DNA of 32,741 nt from NCBI GenBank assembly GCA_030697365.1, contig JAUYQH010000021.1, positions 1-32,741 on the forward strand, given 5' to 3'. Positions within the stretch are counted from its first letter, which is position 1. Every line of letters starts with the position of its first letter. Shown here one piece after another: positions 14,988-23,980 of the stretch. The translations under genes were made by a program, and so were the position numbers. Under the pieces are notes generated by a model. That model ran no database searches and had not been told where the DNA came from. It saw only the letters and a program-made list of their open reading frames with translations. This stretch comes from Novosphingobium sp. (GTDB lineage Bacteria; Pseudomonadota; Alphaproteobacteria; Sphingomonadales; Sphingomonadaceae).

Positions 14988-17336
14988 CTACTTGGGATCG
15001 ATCGTGACGACGACCTGGTCGATCGTTCCTGAAAAGCGGCTTGTTGCGACGGTGTATTCGCTGGTTACTGCAGAGATGAGATCGACGCCGATGTCGAGGG
15101 CGTCGTTATGCGAAATCCACCCCGCTATCGTCCGACCGATCCGCCCGGAGCCGGCTTCCTGTCCATCTATGAGTAGAGTCAGAGTTCCGCCGGTGCCCGG
15201 CTTCTCCTCATCGGCGCGAAAGCGCCCGCTAAGGCGGTGCTTGCCTGGACTTAGCGGCCTCGTCCCTCTGACGGTGAATTGGTCGGTTCCGACCGCGTTG
15301 TAATGGAACACGGGCACACCGTCCTTGAGGAACAGGCTGTAGCCGCCGAACCGGCCACCCTGAGCGATCAGGACGCCCGAGCCATCCGCGCCCACATTGA
15401 AATCAGCCTCGATTGTGAAGGATGTACCGATCGAGTGAGGTGCCGCATCCTCCCAGACCCCGGTGACGCCGGCCGGATAGACGAAACGGCTGCGTCCGCC
15501 ACCCAGCGACGGGCGTCCTTCGATTCCTTCGCTGTAGTCGTGGATCGGGAGCAGATTGTTCTTCGCCGCCTCGGCCCAGAACAGGTCCTGCATCTCTTTG
15601 AGCTTTGCCGGGTTAGCCGACGCCAGGTCGAGCGAGGTTGAAAAGTCTTTGTCGAGATGGAAAAGTGTCCACTGCCGCTGGTCCATGCCGACACCAATCT
15701 TTCGATCAGAACCGACGTTGACTTCCCATGCCGTTCGCTTTGGCAGCGTTCCGGCTATCCACCCGTCGTGGTAAATGCCGAAATTCTCCATCATCTCGTA
15801 GACCTGGGTTCGCCTGGCGGAAGGCGCGGTCTTCCTGGTGAAGCTATATGCCAGGCTGATCCCGTCGATCGGCCTCTGCGGCACCCCGCCAAGCGTTTCG
15901 GGTGCGGCTATTCCCGCCGCCTCGAGCACTGTCGGCATGATGTCACTGACGTGTGCATACTGGCTGCGCAGCCCTCCGCGATCGGTGATCGTCTTGGGCC
16001 AGGAAATGACCATGCCGTTGCGCACACCACCCGCCTGCGATGCTACCTGCTTCCACCATGGAAAGGGTGCGTTGGTCGCCCATGCCCAGGCCGCCGGCAT
16101 GTGATTGTACAACTCGGGGCCACCGATCTTGTCGATGTTGTCCGCCAACTCGGAAAAGGCTTCCTTTCGTCCCGTGATCGCAGACTGCTCGTAGGCAAGC
16201 CCGGTGAGGCCGCCCTCGGCGCTGGAGCCGTTGTCACCCTGAATGTAGACGATCAACGTGTTGTCGAATTCGCCGCTGCGGCGGACTTCGTCGATTACCC
16301 TACCCGTCTGGTGGTCGGAGTAAGCTACGGAAGCCGCGAAGGCTTCCATCAAGAGGGCGTAGACCTTCTTCTGTTCGGGCTGGAGGCTTTCCCACGCCGG
16401 AATCGAGGACGGGCGCGGGCTGAGTTTCGAGTCGGCCGGAATGATTCTCATTCGTTTTTGGCGGGCAAACGTCTGCTGGCGCAGCGCGTCCCAACCGTCG
16501 TCAAACTGGCCCCTAAACTTCTCGAGCCATTCCTTCGGCGCATGATGCGGGGTGTGGGCCAGGCCCGGCGCGTAGTAAGCGAAAAAGGGTTTGTCCGGCG
16601 CTGCCGCGTTCTGCTCGCGCATCCAGCGGATGGCCTTGTCCGCCATGTCGGCTTCAAAATGATACGCGCGATCGCCGCGCGGCGCGGCGACGGGCCGGGT
16701 ATTCTCTGTGATATTGGGTTCCCACATCGAGGTGTCAGCCGAGAGGAAGCCATAGAAATACTCGAAGCCCAGCCCGGTTGGCCAGCGGTCGAACGGACCG
16801 GCGGCGCTCATCTCCCAGTTCGGCGTGAGATGGCTCTTGCCGAACATAGCGGTGTTGTAGCCGTTGTGCTTGAGGATCTGAGCGACCGTCCCGCCTGACT
16901 TGGGAATAACTGTGGTATAGCCGCTGAAGCCGGTCGGCAAATTGGTCACATTCCCCATATCGACATTGTGGGGCATGCGCCCGGTCAGCAATGACGCGCG
17001 GGTCGGCGAGCATAGCGCTGTCGTGTTGAAACGATTGTAGCGCAGGCCCCCTTGGGCGAGCTGCTCAAAGGCTGGCGTGGGTACCGCTCCGCCAAAGGGG
17101 CCGGTCACCCCGAATCCGACATCGTCTGTGAGGATCACCAGGACGTTTGGGGCGTCTTTCGGCGCTTGCGGATTGGCCGGCCAGCGGGGTTTATGGGTAT
17201 CCTTGATAGAGCGTCCCACGCGATCAGAAGAATCTTGCGCCGAGAGCGGCGACGAAACCAGCGAGAGCGCCAGGGCAAGGCCGGAGACGCGACGGCTCCA
17301 GCGTGTCAAGGCGGCGTGGCGGGAATTCTGGATCAT
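14988..17336 (-). CDS. Exported type I arylsulfatase with C-terminal lectin-like domain
   Basis: The ATG at 17336 (GGAGG 10 nt upstream) is preferred over an in-frame TTG at 17372 and gives 782 residues. A signal peptide (about 1-33, ending LSLVSSPLSA) sends it to the periplasm. The sulfatase signature CSPTRASLLTGR starts at Cys109, the residue to be made formylglycine. Metal ligands are Asp71/Asp72 (LTDDVG) and Asp368/Asn369 (QGDNG). FGKSH (Lys167, His169) and GLAHTPHH (near 261) are the sulfate-binding set. Beyond about residue 628 lies a beta-rich domain (FTIEADFNVGADGSGVLI, HRLSGRF, GTIDQVVVTI) like laminin-G/concanavalin folds. It hydrolyses a sulfate ester; the substrate is unknown. An intrinsic terminator sits 35-67 bp upstream of the start. 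Confidence 0.93.
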   Translation of the reverse strand: MIQNSRHAALTRWSRRVSGLALALSLVSSPLSAQDSSDRVGRSIKDTHKPRWPANPQAPKDAPNVLVILTDDVGFGVTGPFGGAVPTPAFEQLAQGGLRYNRFNTTALCSPTRASLLTGRMPHNVDMGNVTNLPTGFSGYTTVIPKSGGTVAQILKHNGYNTAMFGKSHLTPNWEMSAAGPFDRWPTGLGFEYFYGFLSADTSMWEPNITENTRPVAAPRGDRAYHFEADMADKAIRWMREQNAAAPDKPFFAYYAPGLAHTPHHAPKEWLEKFRGQFDDGWDALRQQTFARQKRMRIIPADSKLSPRPSSIPAWESLQPEQKKVYALLMEAFAASVAYSDHQTGRVIDEVRRSGEFDNTLIVYIQGDNGSSAEGGLTGLAYEQSAITGRKEAFSELADNIDKIGGPELYNHMPAAWAWATNAPFPWWKQVASQAGGVRNGMVISWPKTITDRGGLRSQYAHVSDIMPTVLEAAGIAAPETLGGVPQRPIDGISLAYSFTRKTAPSARRTQVYEMMENFGIYHDGWIAGTLPKRTAWEVNVGSDRKIGVGMDQRQWTLFHLDKDFSTSLDLASANPAKLKEMQDLFWAEAAKNNLLPIHDYSEGIEGRPSLGGGRSRFVYPAGVTGVWEDAAPHSIGTSFTIEADFNVGADGSGVLIAQGGRFGGYSLFLKDGVPVFHYNAVGTDQFTVRGTRPLSPGKHRLSGRFRADEEKPGTGGTLTLLIDGQEAGSGRIGRTIAGWISHNDALDIGVDLISAVTSEYTVATSRFSGTIDQVVVTIDPK

Positions 17337-17370
17337 CGGTTTGGTGGCCTCCGCAGCACAGGATTTTCTC

Positions 17371-17403
17371 AAAAAGAAGCCCCGCCCGGAACCCGGGCGG
17401 GGC
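17371..17403 (-). terminator. Rho-independent terminator of the TonB-dependent receptor gene
   Basis: A perfect 11-bp GC-only stem (17379-17389 with 17393-17403, 3-nt loop) is followed on the minus strand by a T-rich run (17371-17378). It starts 12 bp after the receptor stop codon and ends only 35 bp before the sulfatase start. It should stop most transcripts from the receptor gene, leaving the sulfatase to read-through or to a promoter inside the receptor's 3' end. Confidence 0.9.
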
Positions 17404-17415
17404 CAGTCGGGAGGT

Positions 17416-19926
17416 TCAATAACGGAAAGTGACTTGCGCCTGGACCGTGCGCGGCAGGGAGGCGAAGCCGATCTGGTCGGCGATCACCCCGGTCAAGCCG
17501 CCAGTGCCCGAGCCGGTGTTGGGCGCGTCGGTTCCTCCGGTGGCGTACAATTCGTTGGTCAGGTTCTTGCCGATCAGCGCGAATTTCCAGCGCTCGTCCG
17601 CGGTTCCGATCCGCAGCGCAGCATCGAGTGTGACATACGAAGGCTGCCGGGTGAACGGATTGCCGAAGGCGGTGGGCAAGTAGTCGTCGCTGTAACGGGC
17701 GTCGGCGGAGACGCCGAACTTGAGCGAGCTTCCAAAGTCTGCGTCGTACGAAACGCCCAGCGCACCGCTCCACTCCGGCGCGTTGGCGGTGGGCAACCCC
17801 TTGAGGTTCTGGCGGTTGGCGACCGTGTTGACCGCCGGGTTGAACGGTACCGACAGCCCGGTCGCCGGAACGAGCACGAGCGTGCACCCAGTGTTCCGGG
17901 TCTGTCCGGCGTAGCACGGCGCACCCGGCGCATCACCGTAACGGGCGCGGTTGTAGTTTAGTGCGCCTCGAAGGTTGAAGCCGTCGAGTGCGTTCGGGGC
18001 GAATTCGAATTCAAATTCGACGCCCTTGGTCCGCGCCGAGCCGGCGTTGATCGTGGTGAAGGCGAAGATATCCGAGCGGAAGAAGTCGAGTTGAAGGTTG
18101 GTATACTCGTAATTGTAGGCATTGAGATCGAGCCGCAGTTGGCGATCCATCAGGATGGTCTTGAGCCCGACTTCGTATCCCTTGGCTTTCTCCGGCTCGA
18201 ATTCGAAATCGGCGATTCCGGCAGACGGGCTGAGGATGCCTGAGTTGGAGAACCCGCCCGACTTGTAGGCAGTCTTGTATGCCGCGTAAACGTGGATATT
18301 GCGGGTCGGTTTGTACGAGATCGTCGCCTCGGGTGAGAGGTTATCGAAATCCTGGTTGGAGCGCAACGTCACGCCCGGCAGAAAGATGCCCTGCGCGACG
18401 CGGACCGGATGCGAATAGGGTTGGAGGAAGTAACTCTCCTTGTGTTCGCCGGTGTAGCGCGCGCCGCCGGTGATCTCGATCTGCTCGACTGGCTTGACCA
18501 TCAACTGGCCGAACATTGCCAGAGTATCGCCGCGGGTCTGCGAGTCCTTCGAGTTGGCAAGGTAACGGCGGAACGAGGGCGTCGCCAGGCTGTTCTCGAG
18601 GCCGCCCGAGGCGGTCCAGGCATCGTAGTCGCGTTTGGTGTGCTGGTAGTAGGCGCCGACCATTCCGTTGATCGGGCCATCGAGCGTGGACAGCGCGCGG
18701 AACTCGGTTGAGAATGCGCGGAAATCGGTATCCTCGGTTGCAAAGACGCCCCCGGCGCCCGCGCGCGATACGCTATCTCCGTCGAACTGGAAGGTGTTGT
18801 TGTTCCAGTTGTAGTTGGTCACCGAAGTCAGGGTCAGGTAGTCGCTTTTATACACAAGGTTGGCGTTGACTGCCGCCGATTTGTACTGGTTGCCGGTCTG
18901 CCCGTCGGAGTTGGCGAAGGGCACGCTCGCGGCGATCGCGGCGGGAAAGCGGTTGGCCGAAGACGCGAATTTGCGGCGGCAAGGAATCGCGGCATTGAAG
19001 GCGGTCACCCCGCTCGGGCAGAAGAAGATTACCGACGACGCGCTGGGGTTGTCGCTGCGATTGGTGCCGTAGTTGCCCTTGATCGTCGCGGTGAAACTGT
19101 CAGTCGGCTCCCATTTCAGCGTCGCACGCACGTAGGCTTCGCGGGCACGTCCATCGCCCGCAGGACCCGATGTGTGCGTGGTGACCGTGCCGGGCACTGC
19201 GGTGCTCAGGCGGTCGGTGGTGGGATAGGGTTGGACGCTGCCAAGCTGCTTGAAGTAACCGTCGTACATCTTGCTCGCGCGACCGGCGATACGGATGCCG
19301 AGCGTGTCGGAGATCGGTGTAGAGAAAATCGCTTCGCCGATGATCTGCTTGGCGGTGAACTCGTAGCCAGCGCGGGCGATCACCTCGAGCTCGTTGCCGG
19401 GATCGGCGGTTGTGATCGAGACCACGCCGGCGGTCGCGTTCTTGCCGAAGAACAGCGCCTGCGGACCCTTGAGCAGCTCAAGGCGGCCGAGGTCGAAGAA
19501 CCCCTCGTTGATCGTCCGGCCTTGACCGTAATAGGCGCCATCGACGATTACCGCGACCGACTGCTCGAGCCCGATCGAGGTCGTGTTCGATCCGATCCCG
19601 CGCAGCACAAGCGTCGCGCCCGCGCCGGAAGGAGCGCGCCCGATCACGAACGACGGCGTCTGCGCCGCAACCCTTTCCAGGCTGGTCAGGTCGTAGCGTT
19701 CGATCCGCGCGGCCGAGATCGCGGTAACGGCGACTGGCACGTCCTGGGTGGTCTCGTTACGCTTGCGCGCAGTGACGACGATTTCCTCGATACCGCCAGA
19801 TCCTTCATCGGATGCTGCGGCTTCCTGGGCGGCGACCGTTGTGGGCTGGGCAAGCAACGCCAGGCTGCTGGCGGCCAGCAACAGCATCTTGGTGTTGTCG
19901 AGCGTCGTGGGCATTTGGTGGGTCAT
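17416..19926 (-). CDS. TonB-dependent outer-membrane receptor
   Basis: The ATG at 19926 has a strong GGGGGAG Shine-Dalgarno 7 nt away and gives 836 residues. A signal peptide (about 1-34, ending TTVAAQ) is followed by a TonB-box-like EEIVVTARKR. The plug domain follows (VPVAVTAISAARIERYDL, LVLRGIGSN, VIVDGAYYGQ, LELLKGPQALFFGKNATAGVVSI), then a long 22-strand-type barrel ending in the typical aromatic terminal strand VQAQVTFRY. It imports a scarce or bulky substrate using the proton-motive force. The family is strongly expanded in sphingomonads. Adjacent sulfatase and FGE genes suggest a sulfated substrate, and divergence from a TetR gene suggests its regulator. Confidence 0.95.
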   Translation of the reverse strand: MTHQMPTTLDNTKMLLLAASSLALLAQPTTVAAQEAAASDEGSGGIEEIVVTARKRNETTQDVPVAVTAISAARIERYDLTSLERVAAQTPSFVIGRAPSGAGATLVLRGIGSNTTSIGLEQSVAVIVDGAYYGQGRTINEGFFDLGRLELLKGPQALFFGKNATAGVVSITTADPGNELEVIARAGYEFTAKQIIGEAIFSTPISDTLGIRIAGRASKMYDGYFKQLGSVQPYPTTDRLSTAVPGTVTTHTSGPAGDGRAREAYVRATLKWEPTDSFTATIKGNYGTNRSDNPSASSVIFFCPSGVTAFNAAIPCRRKFASSANRFPAAIAASVPFANSDGQTGNQYKSAAVNANLVYKSDYLTLTSVTNYNWNNNTFQFDGDSVSRAGAGGVFATEDTDFRAFSTEFRALSTLDGPINGMVGAYYQHTKRDYDAWTASGGLENSLATPSFRRYLANSKDSQTRGDTLAMFGQLMVKPVEQIEITGGARYTGEHKESYFLQPYSHPVRVAQGIFLPGVTLRSNQDFDNLSPEATISYKPTRNIHVYAAYKTAYKSGGFSNSGILSPSAGIADFEFEPEKAKGYEVGLKTILMDRQLRLDLNAYNYEYTNLQLDFFRSDIFAFTTINAGSARTKGVEFEFEFAPNALDGFNLRGALNYNRARYGDAPGAPCYAGQTRNTGCTLVLVPATGLSVPFNPAVNTVANRQNLKGLPTANAPEWSGALGVSYDADFGSSLKFGVSADARYSDDYLPTAFGNPFTRQPSYVTLDAALRIGTADERWKFALIGKNLTNELYATGGTDAPNTGSGTGGLTGVIADQIGFASLPRTVQAQVTFRY

Positions 19927-19974
19927 GCTTCATCTCCCCCGCTTCCAGCCCATTGGAGGTCTGGCTTTTTGGTT

Positions 19975-19996
19975 CGCGTTAAGTCATACGCGTTAA
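19975..19996. promoter_or_regulatory. Direct repeat CGCGTTAA in the receptor/TetR divergent region
   Basis: CGCGTTAA occurs at 19975-19982 and again at 19989-19996, 14 bp apart, in the gap between the TonB receptor and the TetR-family gene. The second copy continues to GTTAAC, which pairs partly with the first as an inverted GTTAA/TTAAC. This is a candidate operator for the TetR regulator; no clear -35/-10 elements can be assigned. Confidence 0.35.
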
Positions 19997-20063
19997 CTCA
20001 AATAAGGCACCTGACTGAATCGCTAGCTGCATGACCACGGTTTTGAAAGGCAGGGTGCGTGTC

Positions 20064-20753
20064 ATGATCTTGCCCGTTGAATCGAAAGTTGCGCGATTGC
20101 CCGCGGCGCGACGCCGCGCGGAGCGCGACCGGGCCTCGGTGATTGGCGCTGACCCGAGGCTCCGCCTGATGATCGCTGCAGAATCTCTGTTCGCGGACAA
20201 TCCGATCGAGAGCGTCGCATTGCGTGAAATCGCCGCCAAGGCCGGCAACGGCAACAATAACGCGGTCCAGTATCATTTCGGCGGCAAGGATGAGCTGGTC
20301 CAGGCCATTTTTGCCTGGCGCGTGACGCAAATGGAGGTGCCTCGCGGAGAGGCCTACGCGGGCATTCATGAAGCGGGTCGCGAGCCGGCGCTGGCAGACC
20401 TTGTCGATATCCTGTGCCGTCCGCTGCTCGGACTGGTCGATGCCCATGGGCGCCATACCTACGCGGCATTCCTGACCCAATACGTCATTCGACATCGCCC
20501 GGGGGGTTTGGCCCACGCCGCCGACATCGTCTCGGAATCAACCTCGGTCTTACGCAGGTTGCTCGCGGACATCCACGCGGCTTGCGGCTTTTCGCAAATC
20601 GGGGGTGGCGACTATCGAATCGGACTCGCCCACCTCACGTTCGCGAACATGCTGGCGATGTCGGATAGCGAGCGGCTTCCGAGCCGCGATCCGGCGGCGT
20701 TTCGCGAGCGGGTCGAAGCTACGTTGGCGATGATCATCAGGGCATTGTCATGA
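20064..20753 (+). CDS. TetR-family transcriptional regulator
   Basis: The ATG at 20064 (AGGG 8 nt upstream) gives 229 residues; an ATG at 20031 without a Shine-Dalgarno would add 11. The N-terminal helix-turn-helix is typical of TetR proteins: RLRLMIAAESLFADNPIESV, ALREIAAKAGNGNNNAVQYHF and GGKDELVQAIFAWRV. The rest is a helical ligand-binding domain with HGRHTYAAFLTQYVIRHRPGG in its middle. It diverges from the TonB receptor gene and overlaps the DUF1254 gene by 4 nt (ATGA), so it probably controls both and itself. The ligand is unknown but may be the imported substrate or its catabolite. Confidence 0.9.
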   Translation: MILPVESKVARLPAARRRAERDRASVIGADPRLRLMIAAESLFADNPIESVALREIAAKAGNGNNNAVQYHFGGKDELVQAIFAWRVTQMEVPRGEAYAGIHEAGREPALADLVDILCRPLLGLVDAHGRHTYAAFLTQYVIRHRPGGLAHAADIVSESTSVLRRLLADIHAACGFSQIGGGDYRIGLAHLTFANMLAMSDSERLPSRDPAAFRERVEATLAMIIRALS

Positions 20754-22198
20754 CCAGCTCGGCCAGTCGAATTTCGTGGCCTTTTCTTGCGCTTTTGGCA
20801 ACTTGCATTCCCGTCGTGACGTTTGCCCAGGCCGTTTCCGGAAAGCCCGGGACGCCGAGCTATGATCCCGAACTCGCCGACCAGTTTCCGCACCCCCGAC
20901 TTGACGACACCGTACCCGCCGACCCCGCGATGCGCACCTTGTGGGCACGCAACCTGGCATTTGATGCGACGATCTATGGCCAGCCCGCGGTGCTGATCTA
21001 CCGCCAGGCTTATGATCAGGCGATTGCGCCGGGCGGGACCGGATTCGTCGGCTTCAACCGTTTCGCGCATGGCCGTAGCCCGGCGGGTCCGGGTTACGCG
21101 CCGTTCAAAACCCCGAACGCCGACACGCTCTATTCCAACGCCTACCTCGACTTGCGGGGGGGACCGGTACTGTTTAACGTTCCCGCAACCGCCGCGCGTT
21201 ACTATACCGCAAACTTCCTCGACTATTTCGGCAACGCAACGAACATTTCCGCGCGCACGCACGGAATGAACGGCGGGCGATATCTGATCGCGACGACCGA
21301 TTGGCGCGGCGAAGTACCCAAGGACCGCACGCTGTTCCGGGTGGCTTCGCCGGCGATGTGGATATTGTTGCGAGTCCTGGTGTCCGATGCATCCGACGCC
21401 AAGGTCGCCAATGCGCTGCAGGACCGTTTTGTGCTCACCCCGACCGGGACGCCTTCGCCGCGGACCTGGCCCGACGGGCACGATCGAAGCGCAATCGGCT
21501 TCTTTCGCATTCTCGATTTCGTGCTCCGGGAAGCCGGGCAACCGGTGAAGGAGGAAGCGCTCGTCTATCGCTACAAAGGAATTGGGATCGCGGGGCCGCG
21601 GTCGTTCGACGAGATTATCCAGGACGAGGCGAGCCGGGTCGGGATCGAACGGGGCCATGCCGAGGCGTTGGCGCTGATCGATTCTTCCATCGTCCAGAAT
21701 GGACGCCGGGTGGGAACATGGTCCGAACCGCTCGATGTCGGGCGGCCCGGCTACAACTACCTCTACCGCGCAGCGGTAAATACCCTGGGCACAGGGGGCA
21801 ACGTAACCGATGAAAACTATCCCTTTACAACATTCGTCGATGCCGATGGCGGGCGCCTGACTGGCGCAGACGGCCCTTATGAGCTCCGCCTCGCATCGCC
21901 TCCTCCTGCACGCTATTTCTGGTCGGTCACGGTTTACGATGCGAAGACTCGCGAGTTGTTTCCCAACGCCGCAGGCAAATATCTCGTGAACGACCGGACA
22001 AGGGGCCTGGTTCGCGGGCCAAGCGGGAGCGTCACCGTCCGCTTCGAAACCGGAGCGATGGCCGGGCACATCGACGCCAATACTATTCCCGTTCCAGACG
22101 GGCCCTTCTACGTCGCAATCCGCGCCCAGGGGCCGCTGCCTGACCTGCTCGAACGCCGCTGGGTGCCTCCACCGGTGCGCAATACGGCCGCGCGATGA
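20750..22198 (+). CDS. Exported DUF1254/DUF1214-domain protein (first of two)
   Basis: This 482-residue protein has a signal peptide (about 1-26, ending VTFAQ). The DUF1254 half (roughly 60-200) is recognisable from GQPAVLIYRQAYDQAI, FKTPNADTLYSNAYLDLRGGPVLF and ARYYTANFLDYFGN. The DUF1214 half near the C-terminus has PPARYFWSVTVYDAKTRELF, NAAGKYLVNDRTRGLVRGPSGSV and GPFYVAIRAQGPLPDLL. Proteins of this family are periplasmic and of unresolved biochemistry, found with catabolic and stress genes. It overlaps the upstream TetR gene and the downstream paralogue by 4 nt each, so the three form one translationally coupled operon. Confidence 0.88.
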   Translation: MTSSASRISWPFLALLATCIPVVTFAQAVSGKPGTPSYDPELADQFPHPRLDDTVPADPAMRTLWARNLAFDATIYGQPAVLIYRQAYDQAIAPGGTGFVGFNRFAHGRSPAGPGYAPFKTPNADTLYSNAYLDLRGGPVLFNVPATAARYYTANFLDYFGNATNISARTHGMNGGRYLIATTDWRGEVPKDRTLFRVASPAMWILLRVLVSDASDAKVANALQDRFVLTPTGTPSPRTWPDGHDRSAIGFFRILDFVLREAGQPVKEEALVYRYKGIGIAGPRSFDEIIQDEASRVGIERGHAEALALIDSSIVQNGRRVGTWSEPLDVGRPGYNYLYRAAVNTLGTGGNVTDENYPFTTFVDADGGRLTGADGPYELRLASPPPARYFWSVTVYDAKTRELFPNAAGKYLVNDRTRGLVRGPSGSVTVRFETGAMAGHIDANTIPVPDGPFYVAIRAQGPLPDLLERRWVPPPVRNTAAR

Positions 22199-23592
22199 TA
22201 CGCAAATTGGTGGCGCTGGTACTGGCCTTCGGGCTCAATAGTTGTGCCGGGGTTCCTTCCAACTTGGTCAAGGGGTCCCGGGGTGACGCTCTGTTCGCCA
22301 CCGAAACCAAAGACGTCCGCGCTCTAGCGACGCGCGCCTATGTCTGGGGCATGCCACTAGTCGAGGCGGCCCTAATCCGTACCCGCTTTGCCGAGAGCGG
22401 GGCGCCGTTCAATCGTTTCAGTCATCGCCGCAGTCTTGCCGGTCCAGAGATGCGCGCCGGTGTCGCGCCCAACAACGACACGCTGTATTCGCTGGCCTGG
22501 GTCGATCTCGCCTTCGGTCCATTGGTCGTCACGATGCCTGATTTTGGTCAACGTTATTACACAATCTCGATCAACCAGGCGGATTCATCTGCCGAGCACT
22601 CTTTCGGACAGAGAACGCACAGTGGGCAGTTGCCACCGTTGTTTCTACATCGTGCAGGCTCGCCCGATGCAGTTCCTCCCGGCATGATCGACGTTCCTAT
22701 CCTCAGCCGATTCGCAAACCTTGCCGGACGGATCCTCGTGCGAGGGGCCGGAGATTTTACTGCCGTACATGCGTTGCAGGACGGCATGGCCATTCACCGA
22801 TCGAAGGACTGGGCGGCAGATATGCGAAGTGTCGGCGCAGACGTCGGCGCCACCGGCCTTTCACCGCGTTCCGGTTTGACCGAAGGCGCGCGATTCTTTG
22901 CACAACTCGGCGAAGTACTGGAAGATTGGCCACCGCACGGCAAACGCGAGAGAGCAATGATCGCGTCGTTGACGCGCCTGGGGCTGGGCGGTGGGAAGAA
23001 TCCGCGTCGCCTTTCCAATTCGGAGCAACTCGCACTTGCCGATGGATTTGAAGCAGGCAAACGGCTGGTTGCCCAGCGGTCGCTGCATCTCGGCGAGCAG
23101 CACGACGGATGGACAACCAATTACCGAGGACCTCGGTTCGGAGCGGACTGGCTGTTGCGAGCCGGTGTCGCGAAGGACCAGATCTTCGTGGCCGTGCCAG
23201 AGGAGGCAATTTATCCGGTCGGTCGCTCTGATTCCGACGGGAAGCCTCTCACCGGAGCACACCGGTATCAAATCCGCTTCGCCCCCGGAAAGCTGCCGTC
23301 GGTCGGTGCGTTTTGGTCGGTTACCGCCTATGGCGACGACGGCTTTATGATACCGAATGCGATCGCGCGCTACTCCGTAGGCGACCGCACGCCTGGTTTG
23401 GTTCGGGATTCCGATGGCTCCGTAACGATTGTTCTGGCCTGGGATGAGCCAAGGGAAGCCGGGATAAACTGGCTGCCGGTGGGACCTGGCCCCTTCTTCG
23501 TGATGTTGCGGCTCTATCGGCCGCTTCCCTCGGTAATAGATCGCAGTTGGCGTCCGCCAGCGATCCAGAGGATTAAGCCACGCGAGTTGTAA
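22195..23592 (+). CDS. DUF1254/DUF1214-domain lipoprotein (second of two)
   Basis: This 465-residue paralogue of the upstream gene starts at an ATGA overlap. Its N-terminus (MIRKLVALVLAFGLNSCAG) has a lipobox-like LNSC, so it may be lipid-anchored in the outer membrane, whereas its neighbour appears soluble. Shared motifs include GVAPNNDTLYSLAWVDLAFGPLVV and QRYYTISINQAD (DUF1254), then GAFWSVTAYGDDGFMIPN, RYSVGDRTPGLVRDSDGSV and GPGPFFVMLRLYRPLPSVID (DUF1214). The two copies are diverged, suggesting an old duplication with retained pairing. The function is unknown. It is the last intact gene before the mobile-element debris. Confidence 0.85.
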   Translation: MIRKLVALVLAFGLNSCAGVPSNLVKGSRGDALFATETKDVRALATRAYVWGMPLVEAALIRTRFAESGAPFNRFSHRRSLAGPEMRAGVAPNNDTLYSLAWVDLAFGPLVVTMPDFGQRYYTISINQADSSAEHSFGQRTHSGQLPPLFLHRAGSPDAVPPGMIDVPILSRFANLAGRILVRGAGDFTAVHALQDGMAIHRSKDWAADMRSVGADVGATGLSPRSGLTEGARFFAQLGEVLEDWPPHGKRERAMIASLTRLGLGGGKNPRRLSNSEQLALADGFEAGKRLVAQRSLHLGEQHDGWTTNYRGPRFGADWLLRAGVAKDQIFVAVPEEAIYPVGRSDSDGKPLTGAHRYQIRFAPGKLPSVGAFWSVTAYGDDGFMIPNAIARYSVGDRTPGLVRDSDGSVTIVLAWDEPREAGINWLPVGPGPFFVMLRLYRPLPSVIDRSWRPPAIQRIKPREL

Positions 23593-23681
23593 TTCTCCAT
23601 CAATCACAACATATATATCAGACAAAGGCATAATGTATTAAACATCAAGGTTCCATGGACAAATGGTATACATATTTTAAT

Positions 23682-23960
23682 TTAAGCAAGAGCAACGAAA
23701 ACGAGGTAGGACTTCCTGCTTTTGTCGTAACGGCTGGCGACTTTGCGCCAGTTATTCAGTTGGTTGAAATGCTGCTCGATCAGGTTCCGCCAACGGTATT
23801 TCGCGCGGTCGTGCGGAGCAGGCGTGCGGCGGTTGACCTTGACGCGGACCACCGCTTCGACGCTGGCAGCGGCGATCTGTTCGCGGATGGCGTCGGCATC
23901 ATAGCCGCGATCAGCGAGGACGTTTCGATCCGATCGCCGATCATCCGAAACAACGGCGCA
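23682..23960 (-). pseudogene. C-terminal fragment of an IS5-family transposase
   Basis: The minus-strand reading ends at a stop codon (23682) with the DDE transposase C-terminus: RNVLADRGYDADAIREQI, RAKYRWRNLIEQHFNQLNNW, then RKVASRYDKSRKSYLVFVALA. The Asp of ADRGYD and the Glu of IEQHFN are the last two catalytic residues of IS5-like (IS427-group) enzymes. The N-terminal two-thirds, including the first Asp, is absent. The similarity fades around 23960, where the istB remnant begins, so this is a truncated, inactive copy. No intact inverted repeats were found. Confidence 0.8.
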
Positions 23961-23980
23961 AAGCTTTGAACGTCGTGCGC

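Noticed and set aside
15657..16898. 413-residue plus-strand frame opposite the sulfatase
   Set aside because: Antisense to a well-supported sulfatase and no recognisable domain.
17337..17372. Earlier TTG start for the sulfatase
   Set aside because: The ATG at 17336 has a GGAGG site and is directly followed by a proper signal peptide; the TTG lies in the terminator tail.
20612..22069. 485-residue minus-strand frame opposite the DUF1254 gene
   Set aside because: Antisense shadow; the plus strand shows signal peptide and both DUF1254 and DUF1214 motifs.
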